A DNA stretch of 64,000 bases, from contig JACZJK010000057.1 in the NCBI GenBank assembly GCA_014860575.1, forward strand, positions 108,064-172,063. Direction: 5' to 3'. Below are positions 54,601-62,404 of this stretch, one piece after another (the stretch's first letter is position 1; each line of letters opens with the position of its first letter). This DNA comes from Bacteroidales bacterium (GTDB taxonomy: Bacteria; Bacteroidota; Bacteroidia; Bacteroidales; JAAYJT01). A program made the translations under genes and the position numbers. The notes beneath the pieces are model-generated. The model made no database searches. It was not told the DNA's origin and worked only from the letters and a program-made list of their open reading frames with translations.

Positions 54601-55382
54601 TTGGCGCCCATTTCGGTGATGTTGTCCACTTCTTTTTGCAGCAGGTCGTTGGGCAGGCGGTATTCAGGGATGCCGTAACGCAGCCAGCCGCCAGCCTTGG
54701 GCGCGGCTTCAAAAATATCCACCGCATGGCCTTCCTTACGAAGGAAGAAAGCAGCCGATAAACCAGCAGGTCCGGCACCAATAACAGCAATTCTCTTTCC
54801 TGTTTCGGGCTTAAGCTTTGGTTTGTATTTGTCGGGTGATTTCAGGTCACGGTCTGCGGCGAAGCGCTTCAGGTAATCAATGCCCACGGCAGCGCCTTCA
54901 TCCAAAAGGTTGCGGCGGCAAGCCACTTCACAGGGTCGCACACAAACACGCCCGCAAATAGCCGGCAAAGGATTGGTTTCCTTGATGATGGCCACGGCAT
55001 CACTATATTTTCCCTTTTCGATCATCGAAATATAACCTTGCACATCAACGCCTGCCGGACAAGTTTGCACGCAAGGACCGAGGCAATCTGCATAATGGTT
55101 GCTCAACAGCAAGTCGAGCGCGGCTTTTCGCGCCTTGCGAACTTTTTCATTATTAGTGTTCAGTACCATGCCTTCAGTTAGCAAGGTACTGCAGGAAGGT
55201 TGCAAATTTTTCATACCTTCCACTTCCACCACACACACATAACAACTCGAATAGGGTTCGAGCCGTGGATCGTTGCAGAGTGTTGGAATCTCAATGCCAT
55301 AGCGGTTTGCCAGTTTGAGAATGGTCTCATTTTTAAGGCCATTTACCTTTTTGCCGTCGAGTAAGATGTTCAAGTTGTCCAT
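51687..55382 (-). CDS. NuoG-like/GltD-like fusion subunit of an NAD(P)H oxidoreductase complex
   Basis: 1,231 residues. Order: [2Fe-2S] domain (1-80; C36, C47, C50, C64); NuoG-type His/Cys cluster H96-x3-C100-x3-C104-x3-C108; GltD-type Cys-rich segment (to about 175); FAD/NAD(P) flavoprotein of the glutamate synthase small-subunit type (195-515; GAGPAG at 202, VVGGGNTAMDCCR at 332, AAGDGVTGPATLIEA); two ferredoxin clusters (CILCSRC 633, CESCGLC 676); a fourth 4Fe-4S site of molybdopterin enzymes (C711, C714, C718, C746); and a molybdopterin-oxidoreductase-like domain to the end. Where formate dehydrogenases carry the metal-binding Cys/Sec, this has NNVSSFHYF (about 824-832), so it is probably not a formate dehydrogenase. 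With the NuoF- and NuoE-like genes upstream it forms a soluble NAD(P)H electron-transfer complex; electron bifurcation is possible. Confidence 0.82.
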   Translation of the reverse strand: MDNLNILLDGKKVNGLKNETILKLANRYGIEIPTLCNDPRLEPYSSCYVCVVEVEGMKNLQPSCSTLLTEGMVLNTNNEKVRKARKAALDLLLSNHYADCLGPCVQTCPAGVDVQGYISMIEKGKYSDAVAIIKETNPLPAICGRVCVRPCEVACRRNLLDEGAAVGIDYLKRFAADRDLKSPDKYKPKLKPETGKRIAVIGAGPAGLSAAFFLRKEGHAVDIFEAAPKAGGWLRYGIPEYRLPNDLLQKEVDNITEMGANIHYNMRLGDNLSYKDLQENYDSVILGIGSQKGTRVGCDGDDAGNVLSGIDFLKKMELTGEKMDFRGKTVAVVGGGNTAMDCCRTSLRCGAEKVYVIYRRTEKEMPANPIEIHESKLEGVEYLFLTNPLRINKDENGNLKSVTCLRMELGEPDASGRRRPVPVEGSDFDIELDYMLAAIGQKTDVNFIDNINSDANNGQLVVNKWGDIDANKNTLQTGIPSVFAAGDGVTGPATLIEAIAQARIASHSCDLFLKGEPVLPMKKQFISKKDNFKEQPKEDYAGKFATQMRHEMPTLPAEARNNFKEVELGYENEEVAITESHRCLECGCVELFSCDLKDLSTEYNAEQKHYEGEFKQYEVDFRHPYIEIDNNKCILCSRCIRICHEVVGANALGLINRGFDTFVAPSMELPLQETTCESCGLCISACPTGAIIENTKFKPGPVKTEVVETICNFCSIGCTIQLHHRNGFVMRVTGASGLVNKDGNLCRYPKFGYNFMNDRSRLKQPMLKVNGRFEPISFEQAYDLIAEKIKAAKPEENYFFAGARLSNEELYLVQKLARAGAQTNNVSSFHYFGRGSGYRNNSLANVPLDQLEGASRFILLGSEINTDHAVAGFMVNNISFRKGTPVEVVTVREHSSMEYKVNAIMKIKSYYHFLKAVNHYLISMNLQNQLFINDRCEGYDEYKAALLAEDFKALIIESGISEEMLIRWAVDYNNEMNAVLFFSEKELSGRACQEVFNLAMITGKLSKTANGLVALKEKNNAHGLYDMGVHPETGPGYGSINDENYRKVLQEVWSINDLPTEHSCTFDAYKNKAFKNLFIFGEDPLGCAVKPEEVKQFLNRASFKVVQDYFLTATAEQADLILPASLPTETGGSFTNTQKMIQHFDAGLHPAVAHTSWQQLAELLKKFGLNGIDSPADALNEAFTILQETQRDEKFRFRHTNHDNHNRMFDHGCDVVNKRFDEEFGELIRGI

Positions 55383-55656
55383 TATTAATCTTCCATTAAG
55401 TTCAATGTCTAAAGTCTAAAATTCAACAAACTCTTTAAAGTTTTTTACCACATAGACACAATAGACACATAGTTTTCACATAGTTTTTAATGCCTCAGGG
55501 CTTCAATCCCCTCGCTCCCCGGGGCTTGTATTCCTTGTTTTATCATGAAGGTTGTCGCATTTGCTAACCTTGGTTATCGAAATAATTTTTCTGTTTTCGT
55601 GGTTCTCGTTATTGCCAACTGCATCTTGCCAACTGCCAACTTGATAATTTGTAGTT
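55383..55656. repeat. Gap in the oxidoreductase operon with word repeats
   Basis: 274 bases without a convincing gene. Contains CACATAGACACAATAGACAC, a GC-rich CCTCGCTCCCCGGGG hairpin-like stretch and ATTGCCAACTGCATCTTGCC/AACTGCCAACTTG, the same words as at 36079-36110. Confidence 0.6.
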
Positions 55657-57435
55657 CTACGATAATACGATAGCATCAAACTTACACTTCGAGTAGCAAA
55701 CCCCGCACCTAATGCATTTATCCTGGTCAATGAAGTGGATTTCTTTGCGGCTGCCTGAAATGGCATCTACCGGGCAGTTTTTAGCGCAGACGGTGCAACC
55801 GGTGCATTTGTCGTCGAAGACTTTGTAAGTGACCAGTTTTTTACAAGCCAGGGCAGGGCATTTCTTATCATGAATATGGGCCTGGTACTCATCCCTGAAA
55901 TAGCGTAAAGTAGTTAAAACCGGGTTCGGAGCCGTCTGACCCAAGCCGCAGAGCGAGTTTTCCTTTATCTGAACCGACAGCTCTTCCAGCATTTCTATAT
56001 CTCCTTCCCTTCCTTCGCCTTCGGTGATGCGCTGGAGTATTTCGAGCATGCGTTTTGTTCCAATGCGGCAGAAAGTACATTTTCCGCAACTTTCCTTTTG
56101 GGTGAAATCGAGGAAAAATTTAGCAACATCCACCATGCAGGTGGTTTCGTCCATTACCACCATTCCACCCGAACCCATGATGGCGCCAGTTGCGTTTACG
56201 GAATCATAATCTACAATGGTGTCAGCCATGTACTCGGGAATGCAACCACCGGAAGGGCCGCCCAATTGCACTGCTTTAAAACGTTTGTTATCCTTTATGC
56301 CGCCGGCAATCTTAAAAATAATATCCCTGATGCTGATACCCATCGGTACTTCTACCAGGCCTGAGCGTTTTACTTTTCCTGCCAGCGCAAATACTTTGGT
56401 TCCTTTGCTTTTTTCGGTTCCATATTTTGCATAAGCAGGAGCGCCATTGCTAACAATCCAGGGAATATTGGCAAAAGTTTCAACATTGTTGATGTTGGTA
56501 GGTTTTTTCCATAAACCGGAAACAGCCGGGAAAGGCGGCCTTTTACGCGGCATGCCACGCTGACCTTCAATTGAGGCGATCAATGCGGTTTCTTCGCCGC
56601 AAACGAAAGCGCCTGCGCCTTCTTTTATATAAATATCAAAGTCGAACCCTTCATTTCCTAAAATATTTTCACCCAGATAGCCCTTGGTTCGCGCCTGATC
56701 AAGAGCAATGTTCAAGCGTTTGATGGCCAAAGGGTACTCGGCGCGACAGTAGATTACGCCCCCGGTTGCACTGATTGAGTAGGCAGCAATGATCATTCCT
56801 TCCAGCACGGAATGTGGGTCGCCTTCCAGTAAGGAGCGATCCATAAATGCGCCAGGGTCGCCCTCGTCAGCATTGCAGATTACATATTTTTCGTCAGATT
56901 GGTTATTGGCTGCGAACCTCCATTTCAGTCCGGTGGGGAAACCGCCTCCTCCACGACCCCGTAAACCACTATCAAGTACAGTTTGAATTATGGCAGCAGG
57001 TTCGGTTTTATGAATCGCAATATCTTTAATGGCCTTGTAGCCACCTCTGAGCTCATATTCTTCGATGTTTTCCGGGTCAATAAAGCCGCAATTGCGCAGG
57101 GCAATTTTTACCTGGGCATCAAGGAAAGTATTATCCTCCGTAACGAACAAGTCGGTTTTAACCACGTATTCTTTGACAGGATTGCCTTGCGTGATGTGTT
57201 TATCAATGATCTCAATAGCGCGGGATTCGTCAACCTCCCCATAAAGGTATGAACCACTTTCATCAATAATCTCAACCAGCGGTTCGCGGTAACACATGCC
57301 GACGCAGCTGGTTTTCTTCAGCTCAATACCAAGCTTTTCTGCGTCATTTAACGCTTTAATCTTTTCATAAGTTTTGTTAGCTCCTGCGGCCACACCGCAG
57401 CTTCCAAGTCCTACAATTACCTGAGTCCTGCTCAT
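55657..57435 (-). CDS. NuoF-like NADH-binding flavoprotein with extra ferredoxin domain
   Basis: 592 residues. N-terminal thioredoxin-like [2Fe-2S] domain (about 1-100; only three ligand cysteines visible, C13, C44, C48), FMN/NADH-binding core (GRGGGGFPTGLKW, CNADEGDPGAFMDRSL), SLBB domain, the 4Fe-4S site ESCGKCTFCRIGT, and a C-terminal two-cluster ferredoxin (CTGCTVCAKNCP, CIRCGVCYSKCK). This is the layout of HydB/HndC-type NADH subunits of soluble bifurcating enzymes rather than of membrane complex I, which lacks the terminal ferredoxin. Oxidises or reduces NAD(H) via FMN. Middle gene of the three-gene unit. Confidence 0.88.
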   Translation of the reverse strand: MSRTQVIVGLGSCGVAAGANKTYEKIKALNDAEKLGIELKKTSCVGMCYREPLVEIIDESGSYLYGEVDESRAIEIIDKHITQGNPVKEYVVKTDLFVTEDNTFLDAQVKIALRNCGFIDPENIEEYELRGGYKAIKDIAIHKTEPAAIIQTVLDSGLRGRGGGGFPTGLKWRFAANNQSDEKYVICNADEGDPGAFMDRSLLEGDPHSVLEGMIIAAYSISATGGVIYCRAEYPLAIKRLNIALDQARTKGYLGENILGNEGFDFDIYIKEGAGAFVCGEETALIASIEGQRGMPRKRPPFPAVSGLWKKPTNINNVETFANIPWIVSNGAPAYAKYGTEKSKGTKVFALAGKVKRSGLVEVPMGISIRDIIFKIAGGIKDNKRFKAVQLGGPSGGCIPEYMADTIVDYDSVNATGAIMGSGGMVVMDETTCMVDVAKFFLDFTQKESCGKCTFCRIGTKRMLEILQRITEGEGREGDIEMLEELSVQIKENSLCGLGQTAPNPVLTTLRYFRDEYQAHIHDKKCPALACKKLVTYKVFDDKCTGCTVCAKNCPVDAISGSRKEIHFIDQDKCIRCGVCYSKCKFDAIVLS

Positions 57436-57734
57436 ATCATTTTACGATTTACGATTCGTTTGAAAGTTCAAAGTTCCAAGTTCAAAATTCAAAATCCCAA
57501 GCCCAAATTCCAAGTTCAAATTCCCAATTCAAAGTCTAAAGCCTTCTCCACCAATTAACCATTCACATTCTTAACCATTTCACCACAAACATTTTAAGTC
57601 AGTCAATCCCCCTAACCCCCTTCGCCAAGGGGGATGCGCTCTTCGCAAACTTTATCTAAACATCATTCCATTACTCCATTACTCCACCAATTGACCAATC
57701 AACTATTTGACTATTGACTATTTGACCATCACAA
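57436..57734. repeat. Word-repeat DNA between the NuoE- and NuoF-like genes
   Basis: TCCAAGTTCAAAATTCAAAA-type words, then a CCCCC/GGGGG hairpin (CCCCCTTCGCCAAGGGGG), then CCATTACTCCATTACTCCAC and CAATTGACCAATCAACTATT. The latter part is the reverse complement of the tandem unit at 35760-35830. No gene. Confidence 0.75.
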
Positions 57735-58253
57735 TCAATTACTCTCCTTAATGCGTATGTTTTTCACAATCTTCACAGCCTCGTTCCCGGTGAGCTTGCC
57801 GTAGGTTCCATCGCCAATCATCATTACGGGTGCAAGTGAACAGCAACCGAGGCATGCAACCGATTCGAGTGTGAAAAGACGGTCTTCAGTGGTTTCGCCA
57901 TCTTTAATTTTAAGTGCATCCTCCAACGCCTCACTGATCACGTTGGCGTTCTGAACATGACAGGCTGTTCCATGGCAAACTTTTATGATATGCTTGCCCA
58001 CAGGTTTCAGGCGAAATTGTGCATAAAAAGTTGCAACACCAAAAAGATTGCTGAGGCTCAACCCTGTTTCACTGGCAAGTTTGATAAATACCTCATGCGG
58101 CAAGTATCCGTAGAGTTCCTGTGCGCCTTGTAGCAACGGAATAACGTTGCCTTTTTTACCCTTGTATTTTTTAATGAGCTTATCCAACAATCCCAGGTCA
58201 ACCGGTTCGTCATTAATAGATTGGGATTTTGTGTTTATTCGTGCAATACGCAT
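57735..58253 (-). CDS. NuoE-like [2Fe-2S] subunit
   Basis: 172 residues, thioredoxin-like ferredoxin fold. Ligands in VCHGTACHV (C-x4-C) and ACLGCCSLAP (C-x3-C). N-terminal helical part with GNVIPLLQGAQELYGYLP and GVATFYAQFRL is as in NuoE/HydC. It passes electrons to or from the NuoF-like subunit. First gene of the three-gene unit (NuoE-, NuoF-, NuoG/GltD-like); gaps of about 300 and 274 bases filled with repeats separate the genes, which is loose for an operon. Confidence 0.9.
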   Translation of the reverse strand: MRIARINTKSQSINDEPVDLGLLDKLIKKYKGKKGNVIPLLQGAQELYGYLPHEVFIKLASETGLSLSNLFGVATFYAQFRLKPVGKHIIKVCHGTACHVQNANVISEALEDALKIKDGETTEDRLFTLESVACLGCCSLAPVMMIGDGTYGKLTGNEAVKIVKNIRIKESN

Positions 58254-58370
58254 GTTGTAATAGTATTGAATGAGGGGTTAAAAGTACTTGTTATTTTTAA
58301 ATTAAAGCCTGTTTATCAGTAATTTAGAGTGGTTTTAAATAAGTGTGATTCCTGATAAATTTAATGCTTA

Positions 58371-61300
58371 TCAAATGTTGTTGTTTTCAAATGTGATGAG
58401 TGAAATCCGTTTCCGGCCATCCATTCGCACCGTCAAAGGTTTTTCGAACCTCACATGTTTAAAGAAACCGCTTTGCTTTACCAATTGCTGTTTATCCAGC
58501 ATTTCCCAGCGTACAAAGTTCCTTGAATTGATGTATGGCAACGAGAAGTATCCAACGTTCATAGAGGTCACATTATGAAAGAAATGCGAGCCTGATGAAG
58601 CATCCAAAGGAAATCCTTCTAAAGCCGTTTCAACAATGATTTTAGCGTTGGATATCTGAGGCCAGTTAACCGGTATGCCTATCCATCGGTCGCGGGTGCC
58701 CCAGCGGCCAGGCCCAATGAGGATATACTTTCTGTTTTCCCGGAACATTTCTGCGTTGAGTTTATCAATTTCTTCTGACATGGCCAGGGTTTGGCTTTTA
58801 TCGAATTTCTCACGGTCAACATAGATGACATCAGTGATATAATCAATCATCCCATTCCCCATGCCGGTTTCGGAGAACAGGATAATGTCCTCCTCTTTAA
58901 TATCATCGAGATCAATATCATAATCCTGTTCATTGCCAATGAGAGGCTTGATCTGAAGCAAATAAAAAGATGCTTTCATCTCTTTATCTTTTTTCAGATC
59001 CACGGCAAATTCAATTTCCACCGGCGTACCCATGGCTTCTTTTACTACATCCAGCACCGCTTCAATGGTTTTTGCCAATGGTGCATAGTTGTATTTGAGC
59101 ACATCGGCAAAATTGACAATGCGAGGCCCTGCTGAAGTTAAGCCTGGGCTGATGCGATTGCTGTCAGGGTCGTATACAGATGCAAGATGGCTAAGTGTTC
59201 CATGCATTTCGGCGTCGCTGATAGGAAGTTTAGCAAGGCCGGCGGTGTCACCTTCAAGGAGATTCAAATCTTTTTTTGCCAGATCCACAGCAAAGAAATC
59301 AACCTGAGAATTACGGTACAAATCTTTAGGCGAATTGATGTCAGTCTCAGGATATTTAGGTGAGAACCGGTAAGCCCGCTCGCCCTCAACCACGTATTTT
59401 CCCAAACCTAATGCAACTACTGCGAACCCTTCTTCTGGTTTCATGTGTGCAAAAGGATAATAATTATAAGACTGTGCGACCCCACTGATATGCGGATAAA
59501 AATAATCACCAAAACGGTTGCCGACTACTTCCTGGATCACCACAGCCATTTTCTCTTCTTCCAATTTATAGTTCACAGCCTGGATATATCCACGGGCCAC
59601 ATTACTATATACGGAGGCGTAAACCAGTTTTATAGCATCACTCGCCTGCTGAAGCCTGACATTTAAATCGTGATGATTATTTGGCAAAAGATAGGTCTCA
59701 AAGATGCCTGCAAAAGGCTGCATCAATGAGTCTTCGAACAAACCTGAAGACCGGATCGCAATAGGCTTTTTAATATGCCTCAATACCACTTTCAGGCGCT
59801 TCATCAGGGTGTCGGTAAGCTTTGCTTCGAGAAATACCTTTTTTAAGTCCTCGTACGGAAGCCCGTTGAAAATGCTTTCGCGAAGGTTGTTGCGTTCAAT
59901 AAAGTATTCAAACTCAACGGTTCCGATCACCAGGGTCTTGGGTGCCTTCACATGGATATTAGGCACATGCTGGGTGAAATCGTAGTTAAAGATTAAGGTG
60001 TTGATAAAAGCTACACCGCGTCCTTTGCCTCCGAGTGAACCGTCCATAAGGCTAACGACATTGCTTTCGTCAGGAATGGCAGATTCTTCGAAAGGAATTA
60101 TTTTACCTCTGTTTTGCTCATTCCGGAATTGCTGAATAATCTCCAGCAGATATTCCCTTAATAATTGAGGCGTTTTAAAATCAGAAACTTTCTTTGGGTT
60201 GATTATCTTTGCTACCTGGATTTCGCCACGGGCCATCAGCCACAACGAAAAATGATCTTTTTTGGCATGGAAGAAGAGCGATTCATCAGGAATAGTTTTC
60301 AGGTTGGCTTCAAACTCACGGAGTGATTTGGCAATGGCAATCTGGGACCCGGACTGGTTGCGATAAATAAAATTTCCAAAGCCCAGGTAATGAACGATAA
60401 AGCTCTTGAATTCCTCCAACAGGCTTTCGGAGTTCTTATCAATAAATGTCGCCTTAAGGTCAAATGCAATCTGAGAATTTTCGGAATCTGATGACTGGAT
60501 CACAATTGGCAAATCCCTGACTTTGTCACGTATATATTCAACCAGCTTGGCACCGGCATTTTCATCGGGCACACCCTTGAGATCGTATTTCACATCGGTT
60601 ATAAGACATAAGAGGTATTCTTTGTATTTGTCGAGGATTTCAACAGCCTCTTCATAATTTGATGCCAGCAATATTTTAGGACGTGCCCGCAGACGCAAGA
60701 CCTTGTACAATTCATCTGTACTTACATCATCAATGATGCGCTTGGTTTGCTCCATCACAATGTTGTAGAGCATTGGCAGATAGCGGGAATAGTATTGCGG
60801 GCTATCTTCCACAAGCACAATTACCCTTACAAGTCCAACGCGGGTATCATTTTCAGCATTAATCCTGTCCTCCAGCAACTTGATCATAGCGAAAAACATC
60901 TGCGATTCGCCATTCCAGACAAACATCCGATCAACACAGGTAATCTTCTGGTTTTCTGATTTGAAGAAAGCAATATCCTTATTGTTGTTGAGCAGGAAAA
61001 AGATGGGGATATAGGGATACTCAATTTTTATTTTCTTACTGAGTTCCACCGGCAATTTCTTATCAACGCCAACCATAAAGATTATCAGATCGTAATGCTT
61101 GGCCTGCAATTGCTCAAAAGCTTCGCTTGCTGATGAAACTCCTGTGATCCTTGGCACGGACGTAAGGTTGAGTTGTGAATACTCACCCAACACATGTTCT
61201 GAGAACCGGCCCTCGCGTTCAATGCTGTAAGCGTCGTACAAATTGGCGATCAGCAAAATTTCACGCACCTTAAACGGCATCAGATCATGATATACATCAC

Positions 61301-61847
61301 GATTGGCATTGTTCTTATTCAGAAATCGCTGGAGGAGTTGTTTGCTGGAAACCTGGGTAGCCTGCCGGCTGACGACTTTTGGTTTAAAACGTTCCTCCAG
61401 TTCAGTTTGCGATAGTATTGCCCGTGCTGAAATACTATTGAGGTATCCGGTGATGATCCCGGCCAGGTTCTCAATTAGCAAGCGCTCTTCCTTCATGAAG
61501 GGACCTTCTTCAATATCCATGAACTTGCGGGTATAAAACACTTCGATGGCGCCACTTCGGTCATCAATAGTTTTAAAACCCTGGCGTTGCATCCAAATGG
61601 TTTCTTCAAAATTTGGGGAACGGTATTCTTTTCCGTCAAACTTTATCCGGGCCACGGTATATTCCGGATATTGCCAGGCCGAGGGAAGCAACATGCATAT
61701 GTGCTGCAGGGTTTCTTCGGGCGACTTGTTCTCTTTGAGGATTTCGGTGGTGCGGTTAATGGCGGCAAGTTCCTTCAGCCTTTCGCGACGTTCAAAAAGC
61801 AGTTTCTCTATATCTTCCTTGCTTACTTTGAATTCCTCTTCAATCAT
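58371..61847 (-). CDS. Receiver-domain/PEP-pyruvate-binding (PPDK_N) fusion protein
   Basis: 1,158 residues, cytoplasmic. An N-terminal coiled segment and GAF-like domain (about 30-165), a receiver-like domain (about 200-330, REILLIANLYDAYS), a second, better-preserved receiver (about 345-480, VRVIVLVEDSPQYYSR and LITDVKYDLKG, IVIQSS), a linker, then the nucleotide-binding PPDK_N domain (about 600-970: SLMDGSLGGKGRGVAFINTL, KPIAIRSSGLFEDS, FYLLQIKPLIG). The phosphohistidine swivel and PEP-binding barrel of real PEP synthases are absent, so it is not a complete PEP synthase. Related Bacteroidota proteins carry the label 'PEP/pyruvate-binding domain protein' without known function. A signalling role of an ATP-grasp module is inferred. 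Monocistronic. Confidence 0.82.
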   Translation of the reverse strand: MIEEEFKVSKEDIEKLLFERRERLKELAAINRTTEILKENKSPEETLQHICMLLPSAWQYPEYTVARIKFDGKEYRSPNFEETIWMQRQGFKTIDDRSGAIEVFYTRKFMDIEEGPFMKEERLLIENLAGIITGYLNSISARAILSQTELEERFKPKVVSRQATQVSSKQLLQRFLNKNNANRDVYHDLMPFKVREILLIANLYDAYSIEREGRFSEHVLGEYSQLNLTSVPRITGVSSASEAFEQLQAKHYDLIIFMVGVDKKLPVELSKKIKIEYPYIPIFFLLNNNKDIAFFKSENQKITCVDRMFVWNGESQMFFAMIKLLEDRINAENDTRVGLVRVIVLVEDSPQYYSRYLPMLYNIVMEQTKRIIDDVSTDELYKVLRLRARPKILLASNYEEAVEILDKYKEYLLCLITDVKYDLKGVPDENAGAKLVEYIRDKVRDLPIVIQSSDSENSQIAFDLKATFIDKNSESLLEEFKSFIVHYLGFGNFIYRNQSGSQIAIAKSLREFEANLKTIPDESLFFHAKKDHFSLWLMARGEIQVAKIINPKKVSDFKTPQLLREYLLEIIQQFRNEQNRGKIIPFEESAIPDESNVVSLMDGSLGGKGRGVAFINTLIFNYDFTQHVPNIHVKAPKTLVIGTVEFEYFIERNNLRESIFNGLPYEDLKKVFLEAKLTDTLMKRLKVVLRHIKKPIAIRSSGLFEDSLMQPFAGIFETYLLPNNHHDLNVRLQQASDAIKLVYASVYSNVARGYIQAVNYKLEEEKMAVVIQEVVGNRFGDYFYPHISGVAQSYNYYPFAHMKPEEGFAVVALGLGKYVVEGERAYRFSPKYPETDINSPKDLYRNSQVDFFAVDLAKKDLNLLEGDTAGLAKLPISDAEMHGTLSHLASVYDPDSNRISPGLTSAGPRIVNFADVLKYNYAPLAKTIEAVLDVVKEAMGTPVEIEFAVDLKKDKEMKASFYLLQIKPLIGNEQDYDIDLDDIKEEDIILFSETGMGNGMIDYITDVIYVDREKFDKSQTLAMSEEIDKLNAEMFRENRKYILIGPGRWGTRDRWIGIPVNWPQISNAKIIVETALEGFPLDASSGSHFFHNVTSMNVGYFSLPYINSRNFVRWEMLDKQQLVKQSGFFKHVRFEKPLTVRMDGRKRISLITFENNNI

Positions 61848-62404
61848 ATCTTTTTCGTTCGTTTACTACCTTGTGTATCTGTGTAACTCATCAGGGACTT
61901 TGTCTTTTAATATGAATAACCCGGCATTTACATATCTGTTGAACTCAGAAGGACTTCTTAACTTCCTACGATTCTGTATTTTATCTTTCAGCATAATTTT
62001 CCACACTTTAATTTGTTCACCACGGCCACCCTTAAAATCCTTAATACTACATATATACACCGCCGGAAGTCCTGTGAAAACTGCTTTTCAATATTACTCA
62101 GTTATCAGCAACCGGAATATGTTTTATGGGTAAAAATAATTGATATTTTTCAAAACACGTAAATCTGTGAAAATTGATTAAGTGTTTTACTGAAGCTTTT
62201 CTCCTATGCTTTTACGTGTTATTACTAATTGCATGTCCGGGTATTTCTAATAATATTTGACCACGAAAGTAATGACTTAGTTTACAGTTGGTTTTGTTAT
62301 ATGTTCAGATTAAAAAAACCTCAATACATCTCGGCGCGGTTGCTTTTTTTTATTTAATATTGCCTTCGAATTTACATTTCTATTAATCACAAAATTTAAC
62401 TCAT
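61848..62404. other. Intergenic region upstream of gdhA
   Basis: 557 bases, AT-rich. A 64-codon minus frame (61866-62060) ends 18 bases before the PPDK_N gene start and has ordinary composition (KLRSPSEFNRYVNAGLFILK), but no family is recognised and no promoter is seen, so I do not call it. No exact TAnnTTTG box precedes gdhA. Confidence 0.5.

Noticed and set aside
61866..62060. 64-codon minus-strand frame upstream of the PPDK_N fusion
   Set aside because: Composition is ordinary, but there is no family, promoter or conserved context to support it.
61546..62133. 195-codon plus-strand frame
   Set aside because: Mostly antisense to the N-terminus of the PPDK_N fusion; Ser/Phe-rich antisense composition.
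62309..62352. Terminator-like A-run, GGTT, T-run before gdhA
   Set aside because: Only a 4-bp AACC/GGTT stem could be formed; not convincing.
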